From: Candidatus Nanopelagicales bacterium
Lineage (GTDB): Bacteria; Actinomycetota; Actinomycetes; S36-B12; CAIYMF01
Length of the DNA stretch: 48,749 nt
Assembly: GCA_025456065.1 (NCBI GenBank)
Contig: JALOLH010000003.1
Coordinates: 1-48,749 of the forward strand
Direction of reading: 5' to 3'
Positions 8,815-17,141 of this stretch are shown here, one piece after another (the first letter of the stretch is position 1; each line of letters begins with the position of its first letter). The position numbers were made by a program, and so were the translations under genes. The notes under the pieces were generated by a model. It made no database searches and had not been told where the DNA came from. It was given only the letters and a program-made list of their open reading frames with translations.

Positions 8815-11800
8815 TCACTCCAGCTCGTACGACCCCACGTCGGCGCCCGGGCCCTGCGGGCGGGCCACCCCGCGCTGGTCGGTCGCCGGCGACGCCGCGT
8901 CCTCGGCGGCGTCGATCGCGGGGCTGCCCGGCAGCAGGGCGTGGGTGCGCGTCGGCCCGCCGTTGTCGGCCAGCGGCGCCAGCTGGGCGTCGGCGGCGCG
9001 CAGGTCGGTGCCGACCGGGTTGCACGAGCCGTCGCCGAGCACGTTGTGCCCCAGCGAGGTGATGGCGACGGCGCCGGCCCCGAACGGGGCGAGGAAGCAC
9101 TGGCCCCCGGGGTTGCCGGCGACGATGCTGTTGCGCAGCTCGAGGCTCGCGCTGCTGGGGCCGAACGTGCCGACGAACACCGCTGCCGGGGCCGCGACAG
9201 GCGAGGTGTTGCCGGTCACCGTCGAGTTGGTGAGCGTGGCCACGCCGTCGGTGACGAACAGCGCGCCGCCGTACCAGCCCGTGGACGCGTTGCCGCTGAT
9301 CGTCGAGTTGTCGATCGCGACGGTGCCCAGCGTGCGCAGGCCGCCGCCGACGTCGGCGGACGTGTTGCCGCTGACGGTGCTGCGCACCAGCGTCGTGGTC
9401 GTGTTGAAGAACGAGTAGATCCCGCCGCCGGACCAGCCTGCGGTGTTGTCGGCCACGGTGCTGTCCACCAGCGTCAGGCTCGCGCCGTCGCCGTTGTAGA
9501 TGCCGCCGCCCCCCTGCCAGAAGTCGCCGGCGTCCGTGGTCATGGTGTTGCCGGTGACCGTGGCGTGGTCGAGGGTGAGCGTGCCGTTGTTGAGCACCCC
9601 GCCGGCCAACTGGTAGCCGTAGCCGTTCGTGAGCACCAGGTGCCGCACGATGACCTCGATGCCCGGTCCGATGACGAGCACCCGGTCGTCGCCGCCGCCG
9701 TCGAGCGTGAGGCCCGGTGCCGCCGAGGCGTCGATCGTCACGCCGTACCCGGGGGCCAGTGGGCCGCTGAGGGGGATCGTCTCGCCGGCGAGGGTGGGCT
9801 CGAACGCGATGGTCCCGCCCTCGGCCACCTCCTCGAGCGCCCAGCGCAGCGAGCCCTCGCCCGCGTCGTCGGCGTTCGTCACCGTCACCTCGGCCGGCTT
9901 GGGCCGGCGGTCGACCTCGACCAGGTCGACCCGGACGACGCCGGTGGCCGTCCCGCCATCGGGCAGCGTGAAGCCGTAGCCCCAGACGTCGTCGAGGCCC
10001 AGGCCGTCATCGGGCGCCCCGGCGGGCTGCTGTGCGCTGCGGGTGAACGCCGCGAACGGCACGGTGATCCGCTGCCAGCCGGCCACCGCGTCGGTGAAGG
10101 AGGCCTCGAACCGCTCGGCGGTGTCCGGGCCCTGGTACACCCGCACGTAGTCGACGAGGTACTCCTGCGGATAGGTGTTGTCGGGATCGATGGCGCCGCC
10201 GAAGTTGCCGCCGATCGCGAAGTTGAGCAGGAGGAAGAACGGCTTCTCGAAGACCCACTCGTTCGGCGCCACGTCACCGGGGACGGCCTCGTGGTACGTG
10301 ATGCCGTCCACGGACCAGGTGATCCGCTCCGGCTCCCACTCCACGGCGTAGGTGTGGTACTGCTCCTTGACCGGGCGGCCGAAGTCCCAGGTGCCCCCGA
10401 AGCTGGCGCCGCCGGCGTAGCCAGGCCCGTGGATCGTGCCGAAGATCTCGTTCGGCACCCGGCTGACGTACTCCATGACGTCGATCTCGCCCGCGGCCGG
10501 CCACGGGTTGTGCGTGATGTCGGTGCCGAGGCTCCAGAACGCGGGCCACAGGCCGTCGCCGCCGCTGGGCACCTGCAGCCGGGACTCGATCCGGCCGTAG
10601 GCGAACTCGGCCTTGTCCTGGGTGATGAGACGAGCGGACTCGTACTCACAGGGGCCGTAGTAGCACTCCTGCGACCCGTCGGCCTCGTCCAGCGTGATCA
10701 CCAGGTTGCCCGCACCGTCGGTCTGGGCGTTCTTGGGATCGTCGGTGTAGTACTGGCGCTCCTCGTTGCCCCAGCCGTTCTTGCCGTCGGGGGTCGTGTC
10801 GCCGATCTCGTAGGACCACTTCGCCGGGTCCGGCGGGGTGCCCTTGGGGTCATCGAACTCGTCGCTCCAGACCTTCGTCCATCCCTCGGGGCCGGGATCG
10901 GCGGCGCGGTTGTCCTTCAGCGTGAGGGTGACCGCGTCGCCGGTGCCGGAGCCGTAGTACCAGAAGCTCAGCCCGGCGTCCTTGGACCAGTCCTGGCCCA
11001 GCGGGAAGTCGCGCCCGAACGAGACGGGGTCACCGTTGCCGACGAGCGGCGTGCCGTCCGCGAGCCTCCCGGTGAGCGCCAGGTCGGTCGAGTCGCAGTC
11101 GTATCCGGTCTCGTTGGCCCGGAAGTGGAACACGAGGTCACGCAGCCCGTCGCCGTTGACGTCCGCCTCGTGTCGCGTGGGGGTCTTCTTCCGGCCGCTC
11201 GTGTGCGTCTCGGCGGCCCTGCCGAACCGCACGGTGGTGTGGTCGATCCGGGTCGCGTCGAAGTCGGGCGTGCTCAGCACGTGGACCGGGATCACGCCCC
11301 TGCCGGCCTTGCAGGTGCTGCCCATCACGTCGAAGTCGACGATCAACGGCGTGGCCACCTCCAGGACCGCCTCGGCCGCGTCCTGGTCCGGACGCGCGAG
11401 ATCCCCACCCCTGCGGACCGTGGGCGTCGCGAGGGCCAGCTCGGGATCAGCGGACCACCGGTACGCGCCCTGCTCGAAGTCGTCGAGGAGGCGTCGGTCG
11501 AACGTCTCGTCGTCCCTGATCATGACGGAGCCCTGGAACAGGGAGCCGCGCTCCATCCCCTGCGGGTCGGTCAGCCGGATGACGACCTGCTTGTCCCCGC
11601 CGAACTTGCTGTTGTCGGTCGTCTCCACCGGGAAGGTCAGCTCGGACGGGCCGCCGTTGGTGAAGGTCAGGGTGCCCGAGGTGGGCGTGAAGTCCTCGCC
11701 GGGGGTCGCGTTGGAGCGCTCCGTCGCGAAGTCGATGCTCACCTCGGCCGGGTCGTCCGGCCCCATGGCGCGATTGAGCCTGACCCGGACGTCGCCCGTC

Positions 11801-13080
11801 GTCCCCTCCTCGATCGAGGTGATCGCCTGGGCCAGGTTGACCGCCAGCGCCGGCGGCTGGCCGACGCCGAAGAGGCGCACGTTGTCGAGGTAGTAGGTCC
11901 GCGCACCGCCCGTGCCGAGGGTGCCGATCGCGTAGCCGTGCACCTCGAAGAGCCCGAGGCCGTCGTTGGGGGCGCCGTTGCCGATGTCCTTGCGCGTGAA
12001 GTCGGCGAATGGGAACTCGAGCAGCTTCCAGCCGCTGAAGTCGTCGGTGAACGGGACCGAGAACCGTTCGGCGTCGTCGGTGTCCGACCCGTCGTTGCGG
12101 TTGTCGAGCAGGTCGACGAACATCTGGGCCCCGGAGTCGTTGCCGTGCATCCAGAACGCGATGCCCTCGTGGCGCGACCAGTCCTGCGGTGTCCAGACGT
12201 CCCCGGCCGCGTTGGTGAGCCCGTGGATGAACCCAGCGAACGACGTCGAGTCGACGTCCATCTGCAGCACCCGATTCGCCGGGCCGGCCGAAGGCAGCTC
12301 GGGGGCCGGCGGGGTCCCGGTGGTCGCGATCGACACGGAGCTGCCGGCGCCGTTGAACGTGCAGAACCCGAGGGGCTCGGGCGGGGCGCAGGGCCCGCCA
12401 GGCGCGACGCCGTCCTCGAAGTCGTCGATCACCCGCAGGCCAAGGCCGACGTCGTCGAGGTACACGGTGTCGGCGTGGACCGGCAGGGGGATCGCCCACG
12501 CCCAGATCTCGGTCAGGGTGAAGCCGTCGTCCGGGGCGCCGCCCGGCTGGAAGCCCGCACTCCTGGCGAAGTCGGTGAACGGGATGCTGACGTGGCGCCA
12601 CTCGCTGGTGGTGTCCTCGAACGGGGCGTTGAAGCGCTCGGAGGTGTCGGTGCTGGGATCGGACCGGTTGTCGGAGATCTCCACGAGGTAGGTCCTGCCG
12701 CTGCCCGTGCCCTTGAACCAGAAGTCGAAGGAGGTGGACGTGCTCCAGTCCTGGGGACCGGCCGCCACGAAGGCGGCCCCGAAGCCACCGAAGTCGGTGA
12801 CGCTGTACTCCGCCTTCAGCAGGCCGTTGTCCCCGCTCTGGCCGGGGCGGGCCAGCGCGTCGCCGGCGGGGACCGAGACTGGGGTCGTCACGACCGAGGA
12901 CGCCCCGTTGTAGACGAACCACTCGTCCGGCACGGCCGGCCCCTCGAAGTCGGCGAGCACGTCGGTCGCGCCGAGCTGCGCGCTGGCAGGGACCACCGCT
13001 GCGCCGACCAGGCCCGCGCCGAGCAGGCTGGCCGCAGCCGTGGCGGCGATCGCGCGACGGGGTCTCATCGTCCTGGTCAT
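8815..13080 (-). CDS. Secreted multidomain GH16 endo-beta-1,3-glucanase (laminarinase-like)
   Basis: A 1421-aa secreted enzyme. A Sec signal peptide (cleavage after ASA, about residue 34) is followed by two CBM11/CIA30-like beta-sandwich modules (about 36-205 and 215-400) and a Calx-beta domain (about 406-520). A third such module (about 523-1060) is interrupted twice, first by a roughly 100-aa domain with DVNGDGLRDLVFHF and then by the GH16 catalytic domain (about 729-984). GH16 landmarks are WSDEF, GWGNEERQYYT and the active site GEIDVMEYV, with E865 as nucleophile, D867 as helper and E870 as acid/base. A C-terminal right-handed beta-helix of VTGNT/STVSGNTS-type repeats (about 1062-1421) ends in a DQRGVARPQG segment like choice-of-anchor Q proteins. 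GWGNE plus EIDVMEY favours beta-1,3-glucan. The start ATG at 13080 has GGAGGA seven bases before it. LacI-type operators lie upstream. Confidence 0.88.
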   Translation of the reverse strand: MTRTMRPRRAIAATAAASLLGAGLVGAAVVPASAQLGATDVLADFEGPAVPDEWFVYNGASSVVTTPVSVPAGDALARPGQSGDNGLLKAEYSVTDFGGFGAAFVAAGPQDWSTSTSFDFWFKGTGSGRTYLVEISDNRSDPSTDTSERFNAPFEDTTSEWRHVSIPFTDFARSAGFQPGGAPDDGFTLTEIWAWAIPLPVHADTVYLDDVGLGLRVIDDFEDGVAPGGPCAPPEPLGFCTFNGAGSSVSIATTGTPPAPELPSAGPANRVLQMDVDSTSFAGFIHGLTNAAGDVWTPQDWSRHEGIAFWMHGNDSGAQMFVDLLDNRNDGSDTDDAERFSVPFTDDFSGWKLLEFPFADFTRKDIGNGAPNDGLGLFEVHGYAIGTLGTGGARTYYLDNVRLFGVGQPPALAVNLAQAITSIEEGTTGDVRVRLNRAMGPDDPAEVSIDFATERSNATPGEDFTPTSGTLTFTNGGPSELTFPVETTDNSKFGGDKQVVIRLTDPQGMERGSLFQGSVMIRDDETFDRRLLDDFEQGAYRWSADPELALATPTVRRGGDLARPDQDAAEAVLEVATPLIVDFDVMGSTCKAGRGVIPVHVLSTPDFDATRIDHTTVRFGRAAETHTSGRKKTPTRHEADVNGDGLRDLVFHFRANETGYDCDSTDLALTGRLADGTPLVGNGDPVSFGRDFPLGQDWSKDAGLSFWYYGSGTGDAVTLTLKDNRAADPGPEGWTKVWSDEFDDPKGTPPDPAKWSYEIGDTTPDGKNGWGNEERQYYTDDPKNAQTDGAGNLVITLDEADGSQECYYGPCEYESARLITQDKAEFAYGRIESRLQVPSGGDGLWPAFWSLGTDITHNPWPAAGEIDVMEYVSRVPNEIFGTIHGPGYAGGASFGGTWDFGRPVKEQYHTYAVEWEPERITWSVDGITYHEAVPGDVAPNEWVFEKPFFLLLNFAIGGNFGGAIDPDNTYPQEYLVDYVRVYQGPDTAERFEASFTDAVAGWQRITVPFAAFTRSAQQPAGAPDDGLGLDDVWGYGFTLPDGGTATGVVRVDLVEVDRRPKPAEVTVTNADDAGEGSLRWALEEVAEGGTIAFEPTLAGETIPLSGPLAPGYGVTIDASAAPGLTLDGGGDDRVLVIGPGIEVIVRHLVLTNGYGYQLAGGVLNNGTLTLDHATVTGNTMTTDAGDFWQGGGGIYNGDGASLTLVDSTVADNTAGWSGGGIYSFFNTTTTLVRSTVSGNTSADVGGGLRTLGTVAIDNSTISGNASTGWYGGALFVTDGVATLTNSTVTGNTSPVAAPAAVFVGTFGPSSASLELRNSIVAGNPGGQCFLAPFGAGAVAITSLGHNVLGDGSCNPVGTDLRAADAQLAPLADNGGPTRTHALLPGSPAIDAAEDAASPATDQRGVARPQGPGADVGSYELE

Positions 13081-13112
13081 GGGATCTTCCTCCGGGGGAC
13101 GAAACAGATTTG

Positions 13113-13138
13113 GAGAGCGCTCTCGGGAGAGCGCTCTT
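13113..13138. promoter_or_regulatory. Tandem LacI-type operators upstream of the GH16 gene
   Basis: GAGAGCGCTCTC (13113-13124) is a perfect palindrome. AGAGCGCTCT (13128-13137) is a second copy, with one mismatch if extended to 12 bp. Centres are 14 bp apart, as in the pair at 4011-4040. The boxes lie between the likely GH16 promoter and its ATG, so bound regulator should block transcription. Confidence 0.75.
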
Positions 13139-13168
13139 ACACTGGCCGCGCGGCGATCGCGGTGTCAA
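13139..13168 (-). promoter_or_regulatory. Probable GH16 promoter
   Basis: On the minus strand a perfect TTGACA (13168 to 13163) lies upstream of the tandem operators. Possible -10 elements are poor (CAGTGT after 18 bp, or TGTAAG after 21 bp), so only the -35 is convincing. The TTGACA-plus-tandem-operator layout matches the transporter promoter at 3980-4040. Confidence 0.45.
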
Positions 13169-13415
13169 GGCCGTGGCGGCCCCGATCCCCGTGGATCTGC
13201 CGGTCGCCCCATCCTGTTTCGGTGCGGACCGTGACGAAGCGGGCAGCGCAGGCGGCGCACCGCACGCGCTCTGGGATGGGACGGGCGCGGTGGGTCCGGT
13301 GCTGGCCACCGGTGGCAGCCCGCGTCGAGGGCCCGGCCTCCGGCGCCCGAGCGCGCGATCCATCCCGTCCCGGCAGCGAGGTCCGTGGGCCGGCTGGTGG
13401 CCAGCGGCATGGACC

Positions 13416-13444
13416 TTGACCGTGATCGGGGTCACCCCTAGTCT
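13416..13444 (+). promoter_or_regulatory. Probable promoter of the contractile injection operon
   Basis: TTGACC (13416-13421), a 17-bp spacer and TAGTCT (13439-13444) form a good housekeeping-type promoter. An inverted repeat TGACC-N8-GGTCA (13417-13434) overlaps the -35 and spacer and could be a regulator site. Transcription from about 13451 would leave a leader of roughly 160 nt before the sheath gene. The rest of the 529-bp gap (13081-13609) shows no gene I can support. Confidence 0.5.
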
Positions 13445-13609
13445 CGCGGCAACGGCACCCACCGGTGTCACCCAGCAGGGGTTCTCACGGCTCCACCCGT
13501 GGCGGCGAGGATTCCTCCTCCGCGAGATTTCGCCCGACAACAACCAGTGGCCCTCCGGTCCGCTCGGGAGGCGTGAGCCCGGTGGCCGCTCCCGACCCAG
13601 GAGAGCGTG

Positions 13610-15304
13610 ATGGCCGTACTCGTCGTTCCCGGCGTCAGCGTGGAGGCACGGTTCGACGTCCTGCCCCCTGCCCCGGCCGCGTCCGGCGTCGTCGGCGTGG
13701 CCGCGATCGTCGACCACCCGCCTGTTCCCCGCAGCCTCGTGGGGGTGACGAAGGCCGCCGAGGTCGCCGACGTCCTCGGGCCCGGCACCCTCGTCTCGGC
13801 TCCCGAGATCACGCACGCCCTCGGCAACGGCGCCGCGGAGGTGGTGGTCGCGCCGGTGGTTGGCGGGGGCCCGGCGACGGCCGCGCTGACCAACCAGCAG
13901 TCCAACCCCGCCGTGCGGCTGCAGACGCGGTCCAACGGCAAATGGGGCAACACGCTCGCCGTCGACGTGCGGACCGTCAACGCCTCGGACGGCTCCCCGG
14001 TGCGCGCCACCATCCGGATCCTCCGCGCCGGTCGCGTCGTCGAGGAGTTCGCCGACCTGGTCGTGGAGCCCGGCTCCGCGCTGGACCTCTACGAGGTCCT
14101 CAACACCCGCTCGGCCTTCGTCGTGGCGCTGGATCCCTCCTTCGGGGACTCCGCACCCGCGCCCAGCACCTACAGCCTCGACGACGAGGACGGGGCCGCC
14201 GTCCCGATCGAGGGCGGCACCGAGACGCTGTTCACGCTGCTGCCCAAGCGCGGGGTCGATCCGGAGGGCCTCACCGTCCGGATCGACGTCCCCTCCAAGA
14301 ACAGGATCCGGGTACGCGCGTTCCGCAACGGGGCGCTGCTCGAGGACTTCACCGACCTCACCATGAACCCCGATGCGCGGGCCAACCTCCCCAGCGTCCT
14401 GCTGCGCGACAGCGCGGTCGTCCACCTCCGGCAGGCCCACTCGCTGACCGGCGCCGAACGCCTGCCCGCAGCGACCATCGGCCCGGTGCCCTTCACCGGG
14501 GGCACCTCCCCGAACGTGGCGGCCTACCAGGAGGCCCTCGACCTGTTGGCCGGTGACCCCCGGATCAACCTGGTGCTCGCCGCGATCGAGCCCACGGCGG
14601 AGGACGCCGACGTCCAGGCCATCCACCAGGCGCTCGCCGCCCACGCGGTCACGCAGTCCGACGCCGGCGCGCCCCGCATCGCCTTCGGTGCGGTCACGGC
14701 CGACGAGGAGGCCGACCTCGACGCGATCCGCGACCACTCCGCCGCCGTGCGCGGGCGCCGCTTCGTCCTGGTCAGCCCCCCCGGCGCCACCGGGGCGGTG
14801 GTGGGCGCCATCGCCCGCCTCAGCCCGGAGGTCTCGCCCACCTTCAAGCCGGTGCCGCTGTTCGGGGTGCCGCCTGCCGCCTACCGCGAGAGCCAGCTGA
14901 ACCGCCTGCTGGGCCCGACCCACAACGTGGCCGTGGTCCAGCAGCGCACCGGGCGGGGCGTCATCCTGCTCCGCGGCCTGGACACCTCCGGCGACCAGAT
15001 CTCGGTCACCCGCGTCGCGGACGCGGCCATCCGCGAGGTCAAGGCGATCAGCGAGAACTTCATCGGCATCCTGAACACCGCGGACGCCCGGGCCGCGCTG
15101 CGCGAGCAGATCATCGCCACGTTCACGCGGATGGAGCGCGCCGGCCAGCTGGTGCCCTCCACCGACGGCGCCGACCCCGCCTTCCTGGTGGACGTCTACT
15201 CCACGCAGCTGGACTTCGCCCAGGGCATCGTCCGCATCGACATCGCCGTCCGGCCGGTCCGGTCGATCGACTACATCTACGCGACCATCCGCGTGAAGAA
15301 CTGA
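13610..15304 (+). CDS. Contractile tail sheath protein
   Basis: A 564-aa sheath subunit. The start VLVVPGVSVEARFD is the usual sheath N-terminal arm. The C-terminal domain (about 470-564), with MERAGQLVPSTDG and a final VRIDIAVRPVRSIDYIYATI, is the conserved region that interlocks sheath subunits and contacts the tube. Between them lie a Rossmann-like part with AAEVADVLG and what looks like two copies of a beta-rich inserted domain (about 95-175 and 210-275), each with an RGxxVEEFADL/NGALLEDFTDL-like stretch. The ATG at 13610 is preferred over the GTG at 13607 because AGGAG lies 6 bp before it. It opens a long co-directional operon; only one sheath gene is present, whereas Afp/PVC-type systems usually have several. 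Confidence 0.88.
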   Translation: MAVLVVPGVSVEARFDVLPPAPAASGVVGVAAIVDHPPVPRSLVGVTKAAEVADVLGPGTLVSAPEITHALGNGAAEVVVAPVVGGGPATAALTNQQSNPAVRLQTRSNGKWGNTLAVDVRTVNASDGSPVRATIRILRAGRVVEEFADLVVEPGSALDLYEVLNTRSAFVVALDPSFGDSAPAPSTYSLDDEDGAAVPIEGGTETLFTLLPKRGVDPEGLTVRIDVPSKNRIRVRAFRNGALLEDFTDLTMNPDARANLPSVLLRDSAVVHLRQAHSLTGAERLPAATIGPVPFTGGTSPNVAAYQEALDLLAGDPRINLVLAAIEPTAEDADVQAIHQALAAHAVTQSDAGAPRIAFGAVTADEEADLDAIRDHSAAVRGRRFVLVSPPGATGAVVGAIARLSPEVSPTFKPVPLFGVPPAAYRESQLNRLLGPTHNVAVVQQRTGRGVILLRGLDTSGDQISVTRVADAAIREVKAISENFIGILNTADARAALREQIIATFTRMERAGQLVPSTDGADPAFLVDVYSTQLDFAQGIVRIDIAVRPVRSIDYIYATIRVKN

Positions 15305-15328
15305 CGCGCCAGCGGAGAGGGGAACGCC

Positions 15329-15709
15329 ATGCCAACGGTGTTCGTGGCCAACGAGAGCGCCGTGCTCGTCAACGGCGAGGCCGTCGAGGGCGTGCGGGCG
15401 GTCGAGTACCGCCGTGCCACCGTCCGCAGCGACCTGTACGCCATCGGGGCCGCCGAGCGGATCGGCGTCGTCTCGGGCCATCACAGCGTGGAGGGCCGGC
15501 TGCGGGTGGCCTCGGCCTCCCGGGCCCTGGACGCGCTGGGGGGAGACGACGTCTTCCAGATCTCGGCGCAGCTGCGCCACGGCGAGACCACCCTCACCGT
15601 GAGCTTCGACGAGTGCCTCCTGACCGAGAAGTCCTTCGCCATGGGTGCGGGCGGCCATGGCGAGGCGGTGTACGCCTTCACCGCCACCCGGGTGCGCGAG
15701 TCGGAGTAG
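15329..15709 (+). CDS. Inner tail tube protein
   Basis: A 126-aa protein located directly after the sheath gene, as tail tube genes usually are. It is predicted mostly beta, with VEYRRATVRSDLYAIGAAER and SGHHSVEGRLRVAS resembling the strand-loop-strand pattern of gp19/Hcp-type tube rings. It ends in TVSFDECLLTEKSF...YAFTATRV, in line with tube proteins, where the late strands close the ring barrel. It is short compared with the common 145-170 aa. A GGAGAGGGGA ribosome site precedes the ATG. Assignment rests on position, size and fold pattern. Confidence 0.7.
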   Translation: MPTVFVANESAVLVNGEAVEGVRAVEYRRATVRSDLYAIGAAERIGVVSGHHSVEGRLRVASASRALDALGGDDVFQISAQLRHGETTLTVSFDECLLTEKSFAMGAGGHGEAVYAFTATRVRESE

Positions 15710-15731
15710 GCGACCGGGAGGAGGCGACACC

Positions 15732-17141
15732 GTGGACAGCCTCGTCGAGCTGGTGCCGCAGTCCGGCCTCGTCCGCCTCGGAGCCACGTACCAGCCGTGC
15801 GTGCCGGGACCGGACGGGCACCTCACCGTGCACGGCCACGAGCTGCGGCCGCTCACCCTCGCCGAGTGCGACCTCATCGCGGCGTACGCCGCGGGCGGCG
15901 GTCCCGAGGTGAGCGCGGCGCTCGCGGTCCGGATGGCGAGCGTCGTCCCGATCGACCTCCTCGCCCAGCCCGACCGCGCCGGGTCGGCCGACGCCGGACC
16001 GGCCGCGGTGCGCCGCGCCGCCGTGGAGGCGGTCGCGCTCTACCTCGCGGGCGCGACGGGGAGCGGGTCGCTGCGCGGCGCCGGCGCGATCCTCGCGCAG
16101 CGGCTGGGCCTCCCGGTCCCGGAGGCCCTGCAGCTCACCGTCCTCGCGGTGGACGGGCTGGCGGCGCTCGCGCCGGCACCACCAGCGCCGCCGGACGACG
16201 GTTGGACCACGTTCGAGCTCGTCGCGGCGGGCACCGGGACCGACCGTGACGCGGCCGGGGCCGCCCCGCCCGAACCCAGGGCGGACGACGACGCCGCCGA
16301 GCTTCGCCGGGTCCGGGACCTGCTCGCCGCCCGGCTCGCGCACCGGCTGGCCGACCTGGCACGGCCGGCCGACGTCGCTGCGGACGAGCCGGCCTGGCCG
16401 GATCCCGTCCCATGGGTCCACGCGGCCGACGGGCCTCCCCGGGTCGACCGCTGGGGCGCGCCGGTCGTGGCGGCGGTGCCCGCTGATCCGCAGGCTGTCG
16501 CCGCCCCGGAGCTGGCGTCGACCGGGGCGGGGGCGATCGGGGCGGGGGCGACCGGGCACGGCACCGCCGCCGGCGTCCCGGACGCGACCGGCCCGCAGGC
16601 CGCGAGCGCCGGAGCACCCGGCCAGCTGGCCGGCCCCCGCCCACGCCGGGGGGACGGCCCCACGGCCGACCGGTGGGGCGACTCGCCGACCGCCAACGGG
16701 CCGGTCGCGCTCGATGCCGCCGGGCCCACGGCCGCAGCTGGAGGGGCGCGGCTGCCGCGGGAGGCTCCCGTCGCCCCGGCCGGCTCCGGTCGCAGCGCCG
16801 TACCCCTCGCCAGCACGGGCGGACCCGGCGATCGGCTGGCCTCCCACGCTCCTGCGGCCGCTCCGGCGTCACGGGCCGCGCATCCCGGTCCGCCACCCTC
16901 GGCGGCGTGGCGGAGTCCCGAGCAGGCCGAGCCGGACGGTCCCGCCGGGCGCCCACGCCGGGCGGGGCCGCGGGACGAGCCGGAGCCCGCCCGGCCGGGC
17001 TCGCCCGCCCCGGCCCCGGCTGAGCCGGCACCCCGGACCGCGGTCGCGGGCGGGGCGGTCGCCGTGGACCTCGACGACCTCGCGCTGCGACTGGCCGAGG
17101 ACCTGCTGGCCATCGCCGACCTGCACGGGGTGGCCCGGTGA
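15732..17141 (+). CDS. Unknown tail-locus protein with long Pro/Ala-rich linker
   Basis: A 469-aa protein starting at GTG 15732 behind GAGGAGG. Residues 1-150 form a plausible compact helical domain with HELRPLTLAECDLIAAYA and AGAILAQRLGLPVPEALQ. From about 155 to 435 it is dominated by Ala, Pro, Gly, Arg and Asp and looks disordered. The last 25 residues (AVDLDDLALRLAEDLLAIAD) form a strong amphipathic helix like short C-terminal helices in other tail-locus proteins. Its place between tube and baseplate genes is where phages encode tail assembly chaperones, so a chaperone or an adaptor for the tube or tape measure is possible. I do not recognise a family. The stop overlaps the next start (GTGA). 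Confidence 0.6.
   Translation: MDSLVELVPQSGLVRLGATYQPCVPGPDGHLTVHGHELRPLTLAECDLIAAYAAGGGPEVSAALAVRMASVVPIDLLAQPDRAGSADAGPAAVRRAAVEAVALYLAGATGSGSLRGAGAILAQRLGLPVPEALQLTVLAVDGLAALAPAPPAPPDDGWTTFELVAAGTGTDRDAAGAAPPEPRADDDAAELRRVRDLLAARLAHRLADLARPADVAADEPAWPDPVPWVHAADGPPRVDRWGAPVVAAVPADPQAVAAPELASTGAGAIGAGATGHGTAAGVPDATGPQAASAGAPGQLAGPRPRRGDGPTADRWGDSPTANGPVALDAAGPTAAAGGARLPREAPVAPAGSGRSAVPLASTGGPGDRLASHAPAAAPASRAAHPGPPPSAAWRSPEQAEPDGPAGRPRRAGPRDEPEPARPGSPAPAPAEPAPRTAVAGGAVAVDLDDLALRLAEDLLAIADLHGVAR

Noticed and set aside
13301-13405. 10-bp inverted repeat GCTGGCCACC / GGTGGCCAGC (13301-13310 and 13396-13405)
   Set aside because: The arms are 85 bp apart in GC-rich DNA and not positioned at the promoter; likely coincidence.
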